Assembly (NCBI GenBank): GCA_021323555.1
Contig: JAJONP010000095.1
Span: forward strand, 1-7,514
DNA: 7,514 nt
Reading direction: 5' to 3'
Source: Gammaproteobacteria bacterium
Lineage (GTDB): Bacteria; Pseudomonadota; Gammaproteobacteria; DSM-16500
The notes beneath the pieces are model-generated. The model did not search any database and was not told the origin of the DNA. It saw only the letters and a program-made list of their open reading frames with translations. Positions 1 through 5,870 of this stretch are shown here, one piece after another. The position numbers were made by a program, and so were the translations under genes. How positions within the stretch are numbered: position 1 is the first letter of the stretch; every line of letters begins with the position of its first letter.

Positions 1-723
1 CAGCCGCTCTTGACTTCAACAGATCCCATTATGTCACCTGCTTGGTCGTCTGATGGGAAACAAATAGCCTATGTTTCTTTCGAAAACCATCACGCTGCTA
101 TTTATATTGAAGAGGTGCTGACAGGACGTAGACACCTTGTAAGTGAATATCAAGGCATTAATGGCGCGCCTGCCTGGTCGCCTGATGGCAGAAAATTAGC
201 GCTGGTTTTATCGAAAAGCGGCTCGCCTAATATTTATACGATAGATTTAGCTTCTCATCAATTAACGCAGTTGACACGAGATTATTATATTAATACAGAA
301 CCTGCCTGGTCACCTGACGGACGTAGTTTGATTTATACGTCTGATCGGGGCGGTAGCCCGCAAATCTACCAATTAAATATTGCGACTAAAGCAGCGACTC
401 GTCTGACTTATGATGGCCATTATAATGCACGTGCTTCTTTTGCATCGGATGGTAAACATATTGTGGTGCTAAATCGAGAGTCAGGGCTTTATAATGTCGG
501 TATATTGGATCTTGATAGTGGTATTTTCCGTGTATTAACCCATTCAGACGCGGATAATGAATCTCCCAGCATTGCACCGAATGGAAGTATGGTATTATTT
601 GGTACGTCTTATAATGGACGTAGCGTGTTGGGTATGGTAGCCACAGATGGTAGTGTGCAGATACGGTTACCCGCGCGGGATGGCGAAGTACAAGATCCTG
701 CGTGGTCGCCTTTTTTAGGTTAA
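1..723 (+). CDS. tolB: Tol-Pal system beta-propeller protein TolB (5' partial)
   Basis: This is the C-terminal part (240 visible codons) of TolB, the periplasmic protein that links the inner-membrane TolQRA motor to the outer-membrane lipoprotein Pal during envelope constriction at division. The frame is open from base 1, so the start, the signal peptide and the N-terminal domain lie outside the window; E. coli TolB has about 430 residues. The visible part is the beta-propeller. The blade motif PAWSPDG or a variant recurs (PAWSSDG, PAWSPDGRK, PAWSPDGRS, ASFASDGK, SIAPNGS), and the protein ends in DPAWSPFLG, matching the PAWSPYL end of E. coli TolB. A TTG at base 10 could be read as a start, but the homology runs through it, so it is not one. 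pal follows after 19 nt, as in most gammaproteobacteria. The family assignment is secure. Confidence 0.96.
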   Translation, partial: QPLLTSTDPIMSPAWSSDGKQIAYVSFENHHAAIYIEEVLTGRRHLVSEYQGINGAPAWSPDGRKLALVLSKSGSPNIYTIDLASHQLTQLTRDYYINTEPAWSPDGRSLIYTSDRGGSPQIYQLNIATKAATRLTYDGHYNARASFASDGKHIVVLNRESGLYNVGILDLDSGIFRVLTHSDADNESPSIAPNGSMVLFGTSYNGRSVLGMVATDGSVQIRLPARDGEVQDPAWSPFLG

Positions 724-742
724 TTAATAGGGAGAAAATATT

Positions 743-1273
743 GTGAAATTAAAAAATATCGTTAGAAACATATGCACTATCAGCATTGTATTAGGATTGA
801 GTGCTTGTTCTGCGCCAGGGCACCAGAATAAAGATCAAGATATGAATGGCATGTCTGATGCCAATAGCAGTGCAGAGACATCGGGAATGAACCAAGGGTC
901 TAATTTTGGGGATGAAAATCAAGGCGGCCCGCAGCAGAGTGTTGCAAAACGTACTTATTATTTTGACTATGATAAAAGTGATATACGGGACGAATACAAA
1001 TCTGCTATCGCTGCAAATGCAGACTATTTGATGGCACATCCCAAAGCAAAAATAATTTTAGAAGGACACACTGATCCACGTGGCAGCCGTGAGTATAATG
1101 TTGCTTTAGGTGAACGTCGTGCAAATGCAGTGGCCGACTTTATGAAAGATAAAGGCGTGAATGTGGATCAAATTCGTGTTGTAAGTTATGGCGCTCAACG
1201 GCTTGCGGTTCCAGGCCATACAGAACAGGCTTATCAGCTGGATCGACGTGTCATCCTTGTTTATCGGAATTAA
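743..1273 (+). CDS. pal: Peptidoglycan-associated lipoprotein Pal
   Basis: Pal anchors the outer membrane to peptidoglycan and is the terminal partner of TolB. The 176-residue product begins with a lipoprotein signal: basic residues, a hydrophobic stretch, then lipobox LSAC with the lipidated cysteine at residue 22. Serine follows it, which is compatible with outer-membrane sorting. Residues 23-68 are a low-complexity linker rich in Gly, Asn, Ser and Gln. The OmpA-like domain covers about 71-175. It carries YYFDYDKSDI and the peptidoglycan-binding block EGHTDPRGSREYN followed by ALGERRA; by family analogy Asp111 and Arg126 contact diaminopimelate. The start is GTG, chosen because AGGGAG lies 8 nt upstream and the signal peptide begins there. 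The gene sits between tolB and cpoB, as expected for the operon. Confidence 0.96.
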   Translation: MKLKNIVRNICTISIVLGLSACSAPGHQNKDQDMNGMSDANSSAETSGMNQGSNFGDENQGGPQQSVAKRTYYFDYDKSDIRDEYKSAIAANADYLMAHPKAKIILEGHTDPRGSREYNVALGERRANAVADFMKDKGVNVDQIRVVSYGAQRLAVPGHTEQAYQLDRRVILVYRN

Positions 1274-1290
1274 TAATATAAAGGTATAGT

Positions 1291-2214
1291 ATGTTTTTAG
1301 CCTGCTTAAGGCAATTTGTAACAGTGGTCATGTTGACTAGCATTGCCACTGTTGTTATTGCATATGATGCGCCTGTTTACGATGTGGATAATTTTCCACC
1401 GCCGATAGATAACCCACAACGGCCAAAGAATGCATCGCCCGAGACAGATACAGGCTCATCATCTTCATTTAAGCCATCTGAGTCTAAAGAAGAAGTGCAA
1501 GCATTAACAGAAGATCAGCGCATAACACGGCTTGAGCAGCAGATAAAAAACCAGGTGCAATCCATTTCAAATTCTAAAATAGAGACGATGCGGACTGAAA
1601 TTCAATCATTGCGAGCGCAAGTTGAAGAGTTATCGCATCAGTTACAACAAATGCAAAATCAGCAACGCAGTATGTACACTGATTTAGACAAACGACTCAC
1701 TGATAAATCTACAAAAGAAAAACCACTACCCATAGCAGAAGCTGTTGCCACTCCCAAAAACTCTGAAAAACTTTCTATAAAACCCGACAAAGACACCCAT
1801 GAACAACCTAATATTGCAGAAGAACAGAAAATTTACCAAACTGCATATGATTTTATTAAAGTGAAGAAATATAACGAAGCCGTAGCAACGTTACAAAAAA
1901 TGTTGCAAAAATATCCTGAAGGTCAATTCGCAGCGAATGCACATTATTGGCTAGGCGAATTATATGGATTATTAAATAAAAACGACCAAGCAGCAAATGA
2001 GTTTACATCTGTCATAAAAAATTATCCTGCTAGTTCTAAAGTTCCCGATGCCGAGCTTAAATTGGGATTAATTTACGCTGCTCAGTTTAGATGGACAGAT
2101 GCAAAGGCAACATTCAAAAAAGTAGTTACACATTATCCAGGCACTGCCTCGGCGCGTCTTGCTAGCGAGCAATTAAAGCAATTGAAGCAGACTCAAGCTG
2201 CTCCAGGCCATTAA
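1291..2214 (+). CDS. cpoB: Cell division coordinator CpoB (YbgF), TPR protein
   Basis: CpoB (formerly YbgF) is a periplasmic protein that in E. coli links Tol-Pal activity to peptidoglycan synthesis by PBP1B. The 307-residue product has a hydrophobic signal peptide with likely cleavage after VIA (about residue 24) and a Pro/Ser-rich linker to about residue 70. A coiled-coil segment follows at about 76-138 (TRLEQQIKNQ, EIQSLRAQVEELSHQLQQ), which in the family mediates trimerisation. A second, charged linker leads to three TPR-like helical pairs at about 181-300, with the recurring patterns YNEAVATLQKMLQKYP, NDQAANEFTSVIKNYP and WTDAKATFKKVVTHYP. It is longer than E. coli CpoB (about 263 residues), mainly because of the two linkers. 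AAAGG lies 6 nt before the ATG. pal ends 17 nt upstream and queE begins 6 nt downstream. Confidence 0.93.
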   Translation: MFLACLRQFVTVVMLTSIATVVIAYDAPVYDVDNFPPPIDNPQRPKNASPETDTGSSSSFKPSESKEEVQALTEDQRITRLEQQIKNQVQSISNSKIETMRTEIQSLRAQVEELSHQLQQMQNQQRSMYTDLDKRLTDKSTKEKPLPIAEAVATPKNSEKLSIKPDKDTHEQPNIAEEQKIYQTAYDFIKVKKYNEAVATLQKMLQKYPEGQFAANAHYWLGELYGLLNKNDQAANEFTSVIKNYPASSKVPDAELKLGLIYAAQFRWTDAKATFKKVVTHYPGTASARLASEQLKQLKQTQAAPGH

Positions 2215-2220
2215 GATAAA

Positions 2221-2868
2221 ATGAATGATTCTTCGTTGCGGATTACCGAAATTTTTTTTTCTTTGCAGGGTGAAACAAGGACCGTAGGGCTCCCTACTGT
2301 TTTCGTACGTTTAACAGGCTGTCCTTTGCGTTGTGGTTATTGTGACACCGCTTATGCTTTCCAAGGCGGTGCCTGGTATGAAATAGAAACTATTCTGCAG
2401 CAGGTTGCAAGTTTCGGCGCACATTATGTGACTGTGACGGGGGGTGAACCACTCGCGCAAAAACCTTGTATCGCTCTATTACGCGCTTTATGTGATGTGG
2501 GATATGAAGTATCGCTTGAAACCAGTGGCGCATTGGATGTGTCAGCAGTCGATCCTCGAGTAGTTAAAATAGTCGATATCAAAACCCCTGGTTCAGGAGA
2601 AGTTCAAAAGAATCGTCTTGAGAATATTGATTATTTACTGCCCCATGATCAAATAAAATTCGTGATTTGCAATCGAGCAGACTATGACTGGGCAAAAAAA
2701 ATTCTGCAACAATATCAATTAAACACGCGTTGTGAAGTATTATTTTCACCGAGCTATCAGGTACAAGCACCTAGCGCGCTAGCAGATTGGATTTTACAAG
2801 ATCATTTACCCGTTCGATTGCAGATACAGTTACATAAATATCTCTGGGGAGATATACCTGGGCGTTGA
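2221..2868 (+). CDS. queE: 7-carboxy-7-deazaguanine synthase QueE
   Basis: QueE is a radical SAM enzyme that converts 6-carboxy-tetrahydropterin to 7-carboxy-7-deazaguanine, a ring contraction on the path to preQ0 and queuosine in tRNA. The 215-residue product has all the family marks: SLQGET near the N-terminus (about 14-19), the iron-sulfur motif CPLRCGYC with cysteines 34, 38 and 41 (CX3CX2C), TGGEPL (73-78) for SAM binding, LETSG (99-103), DIKTPGSGE (119-127), KFVI (146-149) and the C-terminal QLHKYLWG (203-210). The ribosome binding site is weak: only AAGA overlapping the cpoB stop, 6 nt away. Translation is therefore probably coupled to cpoB. Its place directly after cpoB is common in gammaproteobacteria. 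The stop codon overlaps the likely tRNA promoter. Confidence 0.95.
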   Translation: MNDSSLRITEIFFSLQGETRTVGLPTVFVRLTGCPLRCGYCDTAYAFQGGAWYEIETILQQVASFGAHYVTVTGGEPLAQKPCIALLRALCDVGYEVSLETSGALDVSAVDPRVVKIVDIKTPGSGEVQKNRLENIDYLLPHDQIKFVICNRADYDWAKKILQQYQLNTRCEVLFSPSYQVQAPSALADWILQDHLPVRLQIQLHKYLWGDIPGR

Positions 2869-2892
2869 TATTTTTTTATAACACGGTATCAT
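2865..2892 (+). promoter_or_regulatory. Probable sigma70 promoter for tRNA-Lys
   Basis: TTGATA (2865-2870) and TATCAT (2887-2892) are separated by 16 nt and match the -35 and -10 consensus at four of six positions or better. Transcription would start near 2899, about 22 nt before the tRNA. The -35 box overlaps the queE stop codon, so the tRNA would have its own promoter while also being reachable from the upstream operon. This is read by eye and is not proven. Confidence 0.42.
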
Positions 2893-2920
2893 TGGCAACT
2901 TGTGTTTTTTTAATTCCTTG

Positions 2921-2993
2921 GGGTCGTTAGCTCAGTCGGTAGAGCAGCAGGCTTTTAACCTGTTGGTCCTGCGTTCGAATCGCAGACGGCCCA
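2921..2993 (+). tRNA. tRNA-Lys (anticodon TTT)
   Basis: A complete cloverleaf can be drawn. The acceptor stem GGGTCGT (2921-2927) pairs with ACGGCCC (2986-2992). The D arm is GCTC/GAGC (2930-2933/2942-2945). The anticodon stem is GCAGG/CCTGT around loop CTTTTAA (2952-2958), with anticodon TTT at 2954-2956. The T arm is CTGCG/CGCAG around TTCGAAT (2974-2980), and the discriminator is A2993. The next three bases are TCA, not CCA, so a 3' CCA is not encoded. The 3' half is the likely attachment site of the element to the right, whose integrase gene ends 17 nt away. Confidence 0.96.
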
Positions 2994-3010
2994 TCAATGT
3001 AATCAAGTAG
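2969..3010. other. Putative attachment site (attL) at the tRNA-Lys 3' end
   Basis: The boundary between core chromosome and element is placed here by inference. Tyrosine integrases that target tRNA genes usually cross over in the T-arm to 3'-end region, and the int gene that does so normally lies right beside it, as here. The exact core cannot be defined because I found no second copy of the T-arm/3'-end sequence elsewhere in the window. Confidence 0.55.
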
Positions 3011-4141
3011 TTACGCTACCTTCTCGATGGCTGAAAAAACTGGGTTCGTGAGTTTTTCGTGACCCAAGTTTTTTACCAGTCTCAGCAATGTAAGCGCGGG
3101 ACGTGAATCCCTGTCGCTTATCTTGTTTACAGCTTCCCAGAGATTAAGCAATTCAGCAGATGAATAATGAGTAGTTATCCTTCCTGATTTATGCCCAAGC
3201 AAGTCTTGCCTATCTTCAAGTGAAACACCCATGGATCTTAACCGCCTGCCAAAGGTGTGCTTAAGATCATGTACACGCACTGATAGGTTAGCTTTTTCCC
3301 TCGCTTTTCGCCAACCGTTATTTAGCATGTGGCGTATTGGCTTCCCCCGATATACAAAGACATATTCAGGATGCTTACCGCGTTGCTTCTCTATAACATC
3401 AAGAACAGTTTTATTAAGTACCACTAAGCGATCTTCTCCATTTTTTGTTCGTTCGCCAGGAATAATAAAAACAGAACCCATGTCATTGATAGATAGCTTG
3501 ACTTCCCATTCCCATCGCAATCCACATATCTCACTATCACGACAACCTGTATTAACTGCAAATAAAGCCATTTCTTGCAAATGATTCGGTAACAATCCAA
3601 ACAGCCGATCTTGTTCTTCCCAACTTAATGGATAAGGCTTACGTTTATCCAATTCAGGTAGAAGTTTAATTTTCGGTGCTGAAGCTAGCCATGTCAGTCC
3701 ATGCTCGTCCATCCAAAGACTCGCGGCAAGATTAAGAATATGTCGTAGCACCTGAAGACTAAGGTTAATAGTTTTGCTTTTGACACCTTCTTTTCGCCTT
3801 TGATCAATATAATGCTGTAAAGAACCCATATGGACTGAGTCTAAAGGCATATTGCCAATATAAGGATCAAGTGCTTTTAGACACCAAGCATCTATTTTAA
3901 TGCTCTTTTTATGCTGATTCTCTAGCATAAATTTTATGGCTGCATCCCTAAAAATTCGTTTTGGCCTTATTCCATACACTGTTGCTTGACGAATTGATTC
4001 CATTCGTTTAACTAAGTATCGCTCTGCCTCCTCAAAGTTACTTGTTCCAGTGCTTTCACAAAGTCGGCTACCGTTGATTCTTTTGTCGATATGCCAAATG
4101 TTGCCGAGCTTTTGAAGCCCTGGTATGTGTTTTTTCCCCAT
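3011..4141 (-). CDS. Tyrosine-type site-specific integrase (Int1)
   Basis: This integrase probably catalyses insertion and excision at the adjacent tRNA-Lys. The product has 376 residues from the chosen start. An N-terminal segment (MGKKHIPGLQKLG, then WHIDKRINGSRLCESTGT) leads to a SAM-like core-binding domain (about 64-155) and the catalytic domain (about 172-345). The catalytic set is Arg201 (NTGCRDSEICGLRW), Lys233 (RTKNGEDR), His291 in HDLKHTFGRR, His317 in LLGHKSGR and Tyr326 in THYSS. The second arginine of the usual HxxR box is lysine, Lys294; from memory HDLKHTFGRRL is typical of this subfamily. A longer reading from 4183 is possible, but the ATG at 4141 has GAGGAGAC ahead of it and matches the family N-terminus. 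The first 43 codons overlap the xis-like gene in another frame. The gene runs towards the tRNA and stops 17 nt from it. Confidence 0.93.
   Translation of the reverse strand: MGKKHIPGLQKLGNIWHIDKRINGSRLCESTGTSNFEEAERYLVKRMESIRQATVYGIRPKRIFRDAAIKFMLENQHKKSIKIDAWCLKALDPYIGNMPLDSVHMGSLQHYIDQRRKEGVKSKTINLSLQVLRHILNLAASLWMDEHGLTWLASAPKIKLLPELDKRKPYPLSWEEQDRLFGLLPNHLQEMALFAVNTGCRDSEICGLRWEWEVKLSINDMGSVFIIPGERTKNGEDRLVVLNKTVLDVIEKQRGKHPEYVFVYRGKPIRHMLNNGWRKAREKANLSVRVHDLKHTFGRRLRSMGVSLEDRQDLLGHKSGRITTHYSSAELLNLWEAVNKISDRDSRPALTLLRLVKNLGHEKLTNPVFSAIEKVA
3034..3074. terminator. Possible bidirectional terminator within the int1 3' end
   Basis: AAAAAACTGGGT (3034-3045) pairs with ACCCAAGTTTTTT (3062-3074) with one bulged A, around a 16-nt loop. 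The stem has a short GGGT/ACCC core and ends in a T6 run on both strands, so it could stop transcription from the tRNA side or act near the end of int1. It lies within the last codons of int1, and the loop is large for a classic terminator. Confidence 0.33.
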
Positions 4142-4350
4142 GATTGTCTCCTCATATTTTTGGAGACTGGGCGACCATTGCAACGCTTATAATGATCTAC
4201 CCAGGCATTTAATTCAACTACATCGAATGCAATTCCTTGAGTTCCGATAGGGATTTCAATTAATAAGGGCCTAACCATCTTATTAAATCGGTTTTTATCC
4301 ATACCGAGATAAGAAGGGGCATCTCTTAAACGAATAAGTCGTGGTTGCAT
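4012..4350 (-). CDS. AlpA/excisionase-like DNA-binding protein overlapping int1
   Basis: This 112-residue protein probably assists or directs excision, or regulates int1, as AlpA/Xis-like proteins next to integrases do; that role is inferred from fold and position. Residues 5-52 read as a winged helix-turn-helix of the MerR/AlpA type (RLRDAPSYLGMDKNRF, then IPIGTQGIAFDVVELNAW), followed by VDHYKRCNGRP. The tail from residue 70 (WGKNTYQGFK, GISTKESTVADFVKALE) is encoded in the same DNA as the first 43 codons of int1. From memory similar tails occur in homologues paired with this integrase type, so the overlap looks real rather than a shadow frame. AAGG lies 9 nt before the ATG. Int2 ends 43 nt upstream, so the three recombination genes may be cotranscribed. 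The start and the HTH call are fairly secure; the exact function is not. Confidence 0.82.
   Translation of the reverse strand: MQPRLIRLRDAPSYLGMDKNRFNKMVRPLLIEIPIGTQGIAFDVVELNAWVDHYKRCNGRPVSKNMRRQSWGKNTYQGFKSSATFGISTKESTVADFVKALEQVTLRRQSDT
4146..4153 (-). promoter_or_regulatory. Ribosome binding site that fixes the Int1 start
   Basis: On the minus strand GAGGAGAC stands here, with AGGAG ending 6 nt before the ATG at 4141-4139. It lies inside the coding sequence of the upstream xis-like gene. It supports starting Int1 at 4141 rather than at the in-frame ATG at 4183, and implies independent ribosome entry within the overlapping gene. Confidence 0.75.
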
Positions 4351-4393
4351 ATAAAATTACCTTTTTTAAAGTTATAAATAAAAAGAATCTGAT

Positions 4394-5266
4394 TTAATTT
4401 CCAAGATAGTTGGAAGTAATAAATTTTCGGCTATGTCCAAGCGTCTCTGACAAAATCATTCGCGCTTGGTGATCTATTTGCTTTTGTTCTGGAGTCATCT
4501 CTCGTAACCGAGGGCCGCCCGCAATCGGTGCGTTCCAACCTGTTAATTCTTTATAACGATTTTGTGCATACGCGTGACGCAATCCATGTAAATTTCTTAA
4601 ACCTGCACGTTGCACTTGCTTGTCATAGAGGTCACGCTGATGGATATAGCTTTTATTTTCTGGAATCAGCGAATGGCCAAATTCTCCCGCTTGTTTTTTT
4701 GCTTCTTCTAACCAATAGCGTTGTTCTTCGGTATAAATAGGGATAGTTCTCCCTCTACCTCCTTTGCACCAGGACGACAGCAATTCAAGCTGTTGGCCTT
4801 TATCTGCGAGGTGTGGTTTGATTTTGAGGGATTCTTCACGGCGCAGTCCAAATACACGTTGCAGTTGTAGAGAAATATGGATAGAAAGGTCAGTGACTTT
4901 GGAAAAATCAGGATTGTGAATCGCTTTGTTTTTTGTCGGTAAATAGGTACGTTTTCCGATGCCCATGGCTTCATTGGATTTAATGATAGTGGGCTTGTTA
5001 ATACACTTGCATAAAAATCGCAATGCGGATGCGCGATTTTTAAGTGTCGCATTTTGTATTTTATTGTTTATCCAGGAGGTAACAACCGCCTGAATGTGTT
5101 TTTGTTGAAGCCCATTGATATGACGTAATCCATAACCCAGGGTCACGAGATCCTTCGCAAATAAATGTAATATTTTTTTTCTCGCATCTTGCGTTTCATA
5201 AGAACCCACGCGAGCGGATTGCAACAGATGGTCAATCGATCGCTGTAAATCATGTCTGATTCCCAT
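4394..5266 (-). CDS. Second tyrosine recombinase (Int2), Integrase_1-like family
   Basis: This 290-residue recombinase is unrelated to Int1 apart from the shared catalytic fold. The N-terminal half (about 1-110) is a helical core-binding domain (TLKNRASALRFLCKCI). The catalytic half carries a complete set: Arg142 in VFGLRREESLK, Lys168 in WCKGGRGR, His227 and Arg230 in LHGLRHAYAQNRY, His278 in LGHSRK and Tyr287 in SNYLGN. An insertion between the HxxR and GH boxes (LTGWNAPIAGGPRLREMTPEQ) resembles what I recall of the phage_integr_N/Integrase_1 (PF12834/PF12835-like) proteins of ICEs and islands. The nucleophile lies four residues from the C-terminus. GGAGA is 5 nt before the ATG. The gene looks intact. 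Its target site is unknown; it could act on another site of this element or be left from a second one. Confidence 0.88.
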   Translation of the reverse strand: MGIRHDLQRSIDHLLQSARVGSYETQDARKKILHLFAKDLVTLGYGLRHINGLQQKHIQAVVTSWINNKIQNATLKNRASALRFLCKCINKPTIIKSNEAMGIGKRTYLPTKNKAIHNPDFSKVTDLSIHISLQLQRVFGLRREESLKIKPHLADKGQQLELLSSWCKGGRGRTIPIYTEEQRYWLEEAKKQAGEFGHSLIPENKSYIHQRDLYDKQVQRAGLRNLHGLRHAYAQNRYKELTGWNAPIAGGPRLREMTPEQKQIDHQARMILSETLGHSRKFITSNYLGN

Positions 5267-5299
5267 AAAATCTCCATGGATAATGGCAGCCCCAGGACG

Positions 5300-5323
5300 G
5301 CTAATTAGCGCTTAGTGCTAAGC
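5300..5323. repeat. Two back-to-back perfect palindromes in the int2 leader
   Basis: GCTAATTAGC (5300-5309) is a 10-bp perfect palindrome. It is followed without a gap by GCTTAG-TG-CTAAGC (5310-5323), 6-bp arms around two bases. They lie 34-57 bp upstream of the int2 start codon. Position and symmetry suggest an operator or recombinase-binding site, or an RNA hairpin in the int2 leader. The function is inferred only. Confidence 0.55.
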
Positions 5324-5356
5324 ATCTCAGTCTTCAGCGCCGTGCGACAAAAGACC

Positions 5357-5370
5357 GCAACTTACGTTGC
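5357..5370. repeat. Short hairpin in the int2 leader
   Basis: GCAAC (5357-5361) and GTTGC (5366-5370) form a 5-bp inverted repeat around TTAC, about 90 bp upstream of int2. The 148 bp from 5267 to 5414 hold no gene, only this and the double palindrome at 5300-5323. Confidence 0.4.
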
Positions 5371-5414
5371 AAAGAGATGAATGGGTGGGGCAAAAAAAGA
5401 GATAACTATTTTGA

Positions 5415-5645
5415 CTATTTCCATACTTCAATAAATTTCGTTGCAATTTTCTGTAAATTTTCCTCCGTTATTATTTCATTCATGATTCTACGTATTGAAG
5501 GTAATGACTCTGTGGCGTCAAAGATCACTTGTTGATACTGTCGCATCAAGGCAAACTTTGTATCGCTAATTAATCGTTTCTTTTTAGTAGATTTTTCATT
5601 GTTTTCACCACTGTGTTGGCCAGTTTTTTCTTGAGTATTTTGCAT
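5415..5645 (-). CDS. Small hypothetical protein, 76 residues
   Basis: I do not recognise this protein. It begins with a hydrophilic, probably disordered segment (about 1-24: many Gln, Asn, Glu, Lys, including TKKKRL) and continues as a predicted helical, basic region (ALMRQYQQVIFDATESLPSI, then IRRIMNEIITEENLQKIATKFIEVWK). There is no signal peptide or membrane segment. The frame stays open upstream to an ATG at 5726, but that extension (HSILNHSILFN) only reads a DNA repeat. The ATG at 5645 has AAAGGAG 8 nt upstream and is the better start. It lies between int2 and a repeat-rich noncoding stretch, on the same strand as the recombinases, separated from int2 by 148 bp. A small DNA-binding or regulatory accessory protein is possible but unsupported. 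Confidence 0.68.
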   Translation of the reverse strand: MQNTQEKTGQHSGENNEKSTKKKRLISDTKFALMRQYQQVIFDATESLPSIRRIMNEIITEENLQKIATKFIEVWK

Positions 5646-5653
5646 GACTCTTT

Positions 5654-5660
5654 CTCCTTT
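5654..5660 (-). promoter_or_regulatory. Strong ribosome binding site of the 76-residue gene
   Basis: The minus strand reads AAAGGAG, ending 8 nt before the ATG at 5645. It is the closest match in the window to the anti-Shine-Dalgarno complement, sets the start, and is the main evidence that this short gene is real. Confidence 0.7.
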
Positions 5661-5685
5661 AAGTATAAGTAGGTTAAATAAAATT

Positions 5686-5710
5686 GAATGATTTAAAATG
5701 GAATGATTCC
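5686..5710. repeat. Paired GAATGATT repeats upstream of the small gene
   Basis: GAATGATT occurs at 5686-5693 and 5701-5708, 15 bp apart. The second copy lies within the palindrome GGAATGATTCC (5700-5710). They sit 41-65 bp upstream of the start codon at 5645, so they could be a two-site operator. No convincing -35/-10 pair was found beside them. Confidence 0.4.
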
Positions 5711-5757
5711 AATTAACTTGAGACAACTATTACATTTTTTCTATAAACAGGATGTGA

Positions 5758-5806
5758 GCAATTGGACAATTGCGATCAGATATTTCATCACATCCACTGA
5801 TCTGAT
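5758..5806. repeat. Two adjacent inverted repeats
   Basis: GCAATTG-GA-CAATTGC (5758-5773) is a perfect palindrome with 7-bp arms around two bases. It is followed at once by ATCAGAT (5775-5781) pairing with ATCTGAT (5800-5806). A further overlapping pair is ATTCTGC (5805-5811) with GCAGAAT (5825-5831). ATTCTGCTGT recurs directly at 5805-5814 and 5909-5918. Confidence 0.55.
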
Positions 5807-5870
5807 TCTGCTGTTTTGAGTCGTGCAGAATGGCGACAAAGACTAATCGTATTGAATCGCTGGGATCGGA

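Noticed and set aside
3231..3584. A 117-codon plus-strand frame inside int1
   Set aside because: It is antisense to the conserved catalytic domain of Int1 and carries no recognisable motif.
4142..4183. An earlier Int1 start at 4183
   Set aside because: The extra 14 residues have no family match as far as I recall, whereas the ATG at 4141 has a near-ideal ribosome binding site.
5357..5370. GCAAC...GTTGC as an integron attC-like site
   Set aside because: It lacks the paired R and L boxes and the expected length and extrahelical bases. Neither recombinase looks like IntI.
5661..5670. TATACT on the minus strand as the -10 box of the small gene
   Set aside because: It nearly touches the ribosome binding site, which would put the transcript start at or inside that site, and no good -35 is spaced for it.
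5854..5860. GAATCGC shared with the tRNA T-arm, as a possible second att site
   Set aside because: Only seven bases match and the following bases diverge. Similar short matches occur elsewhere by chance.
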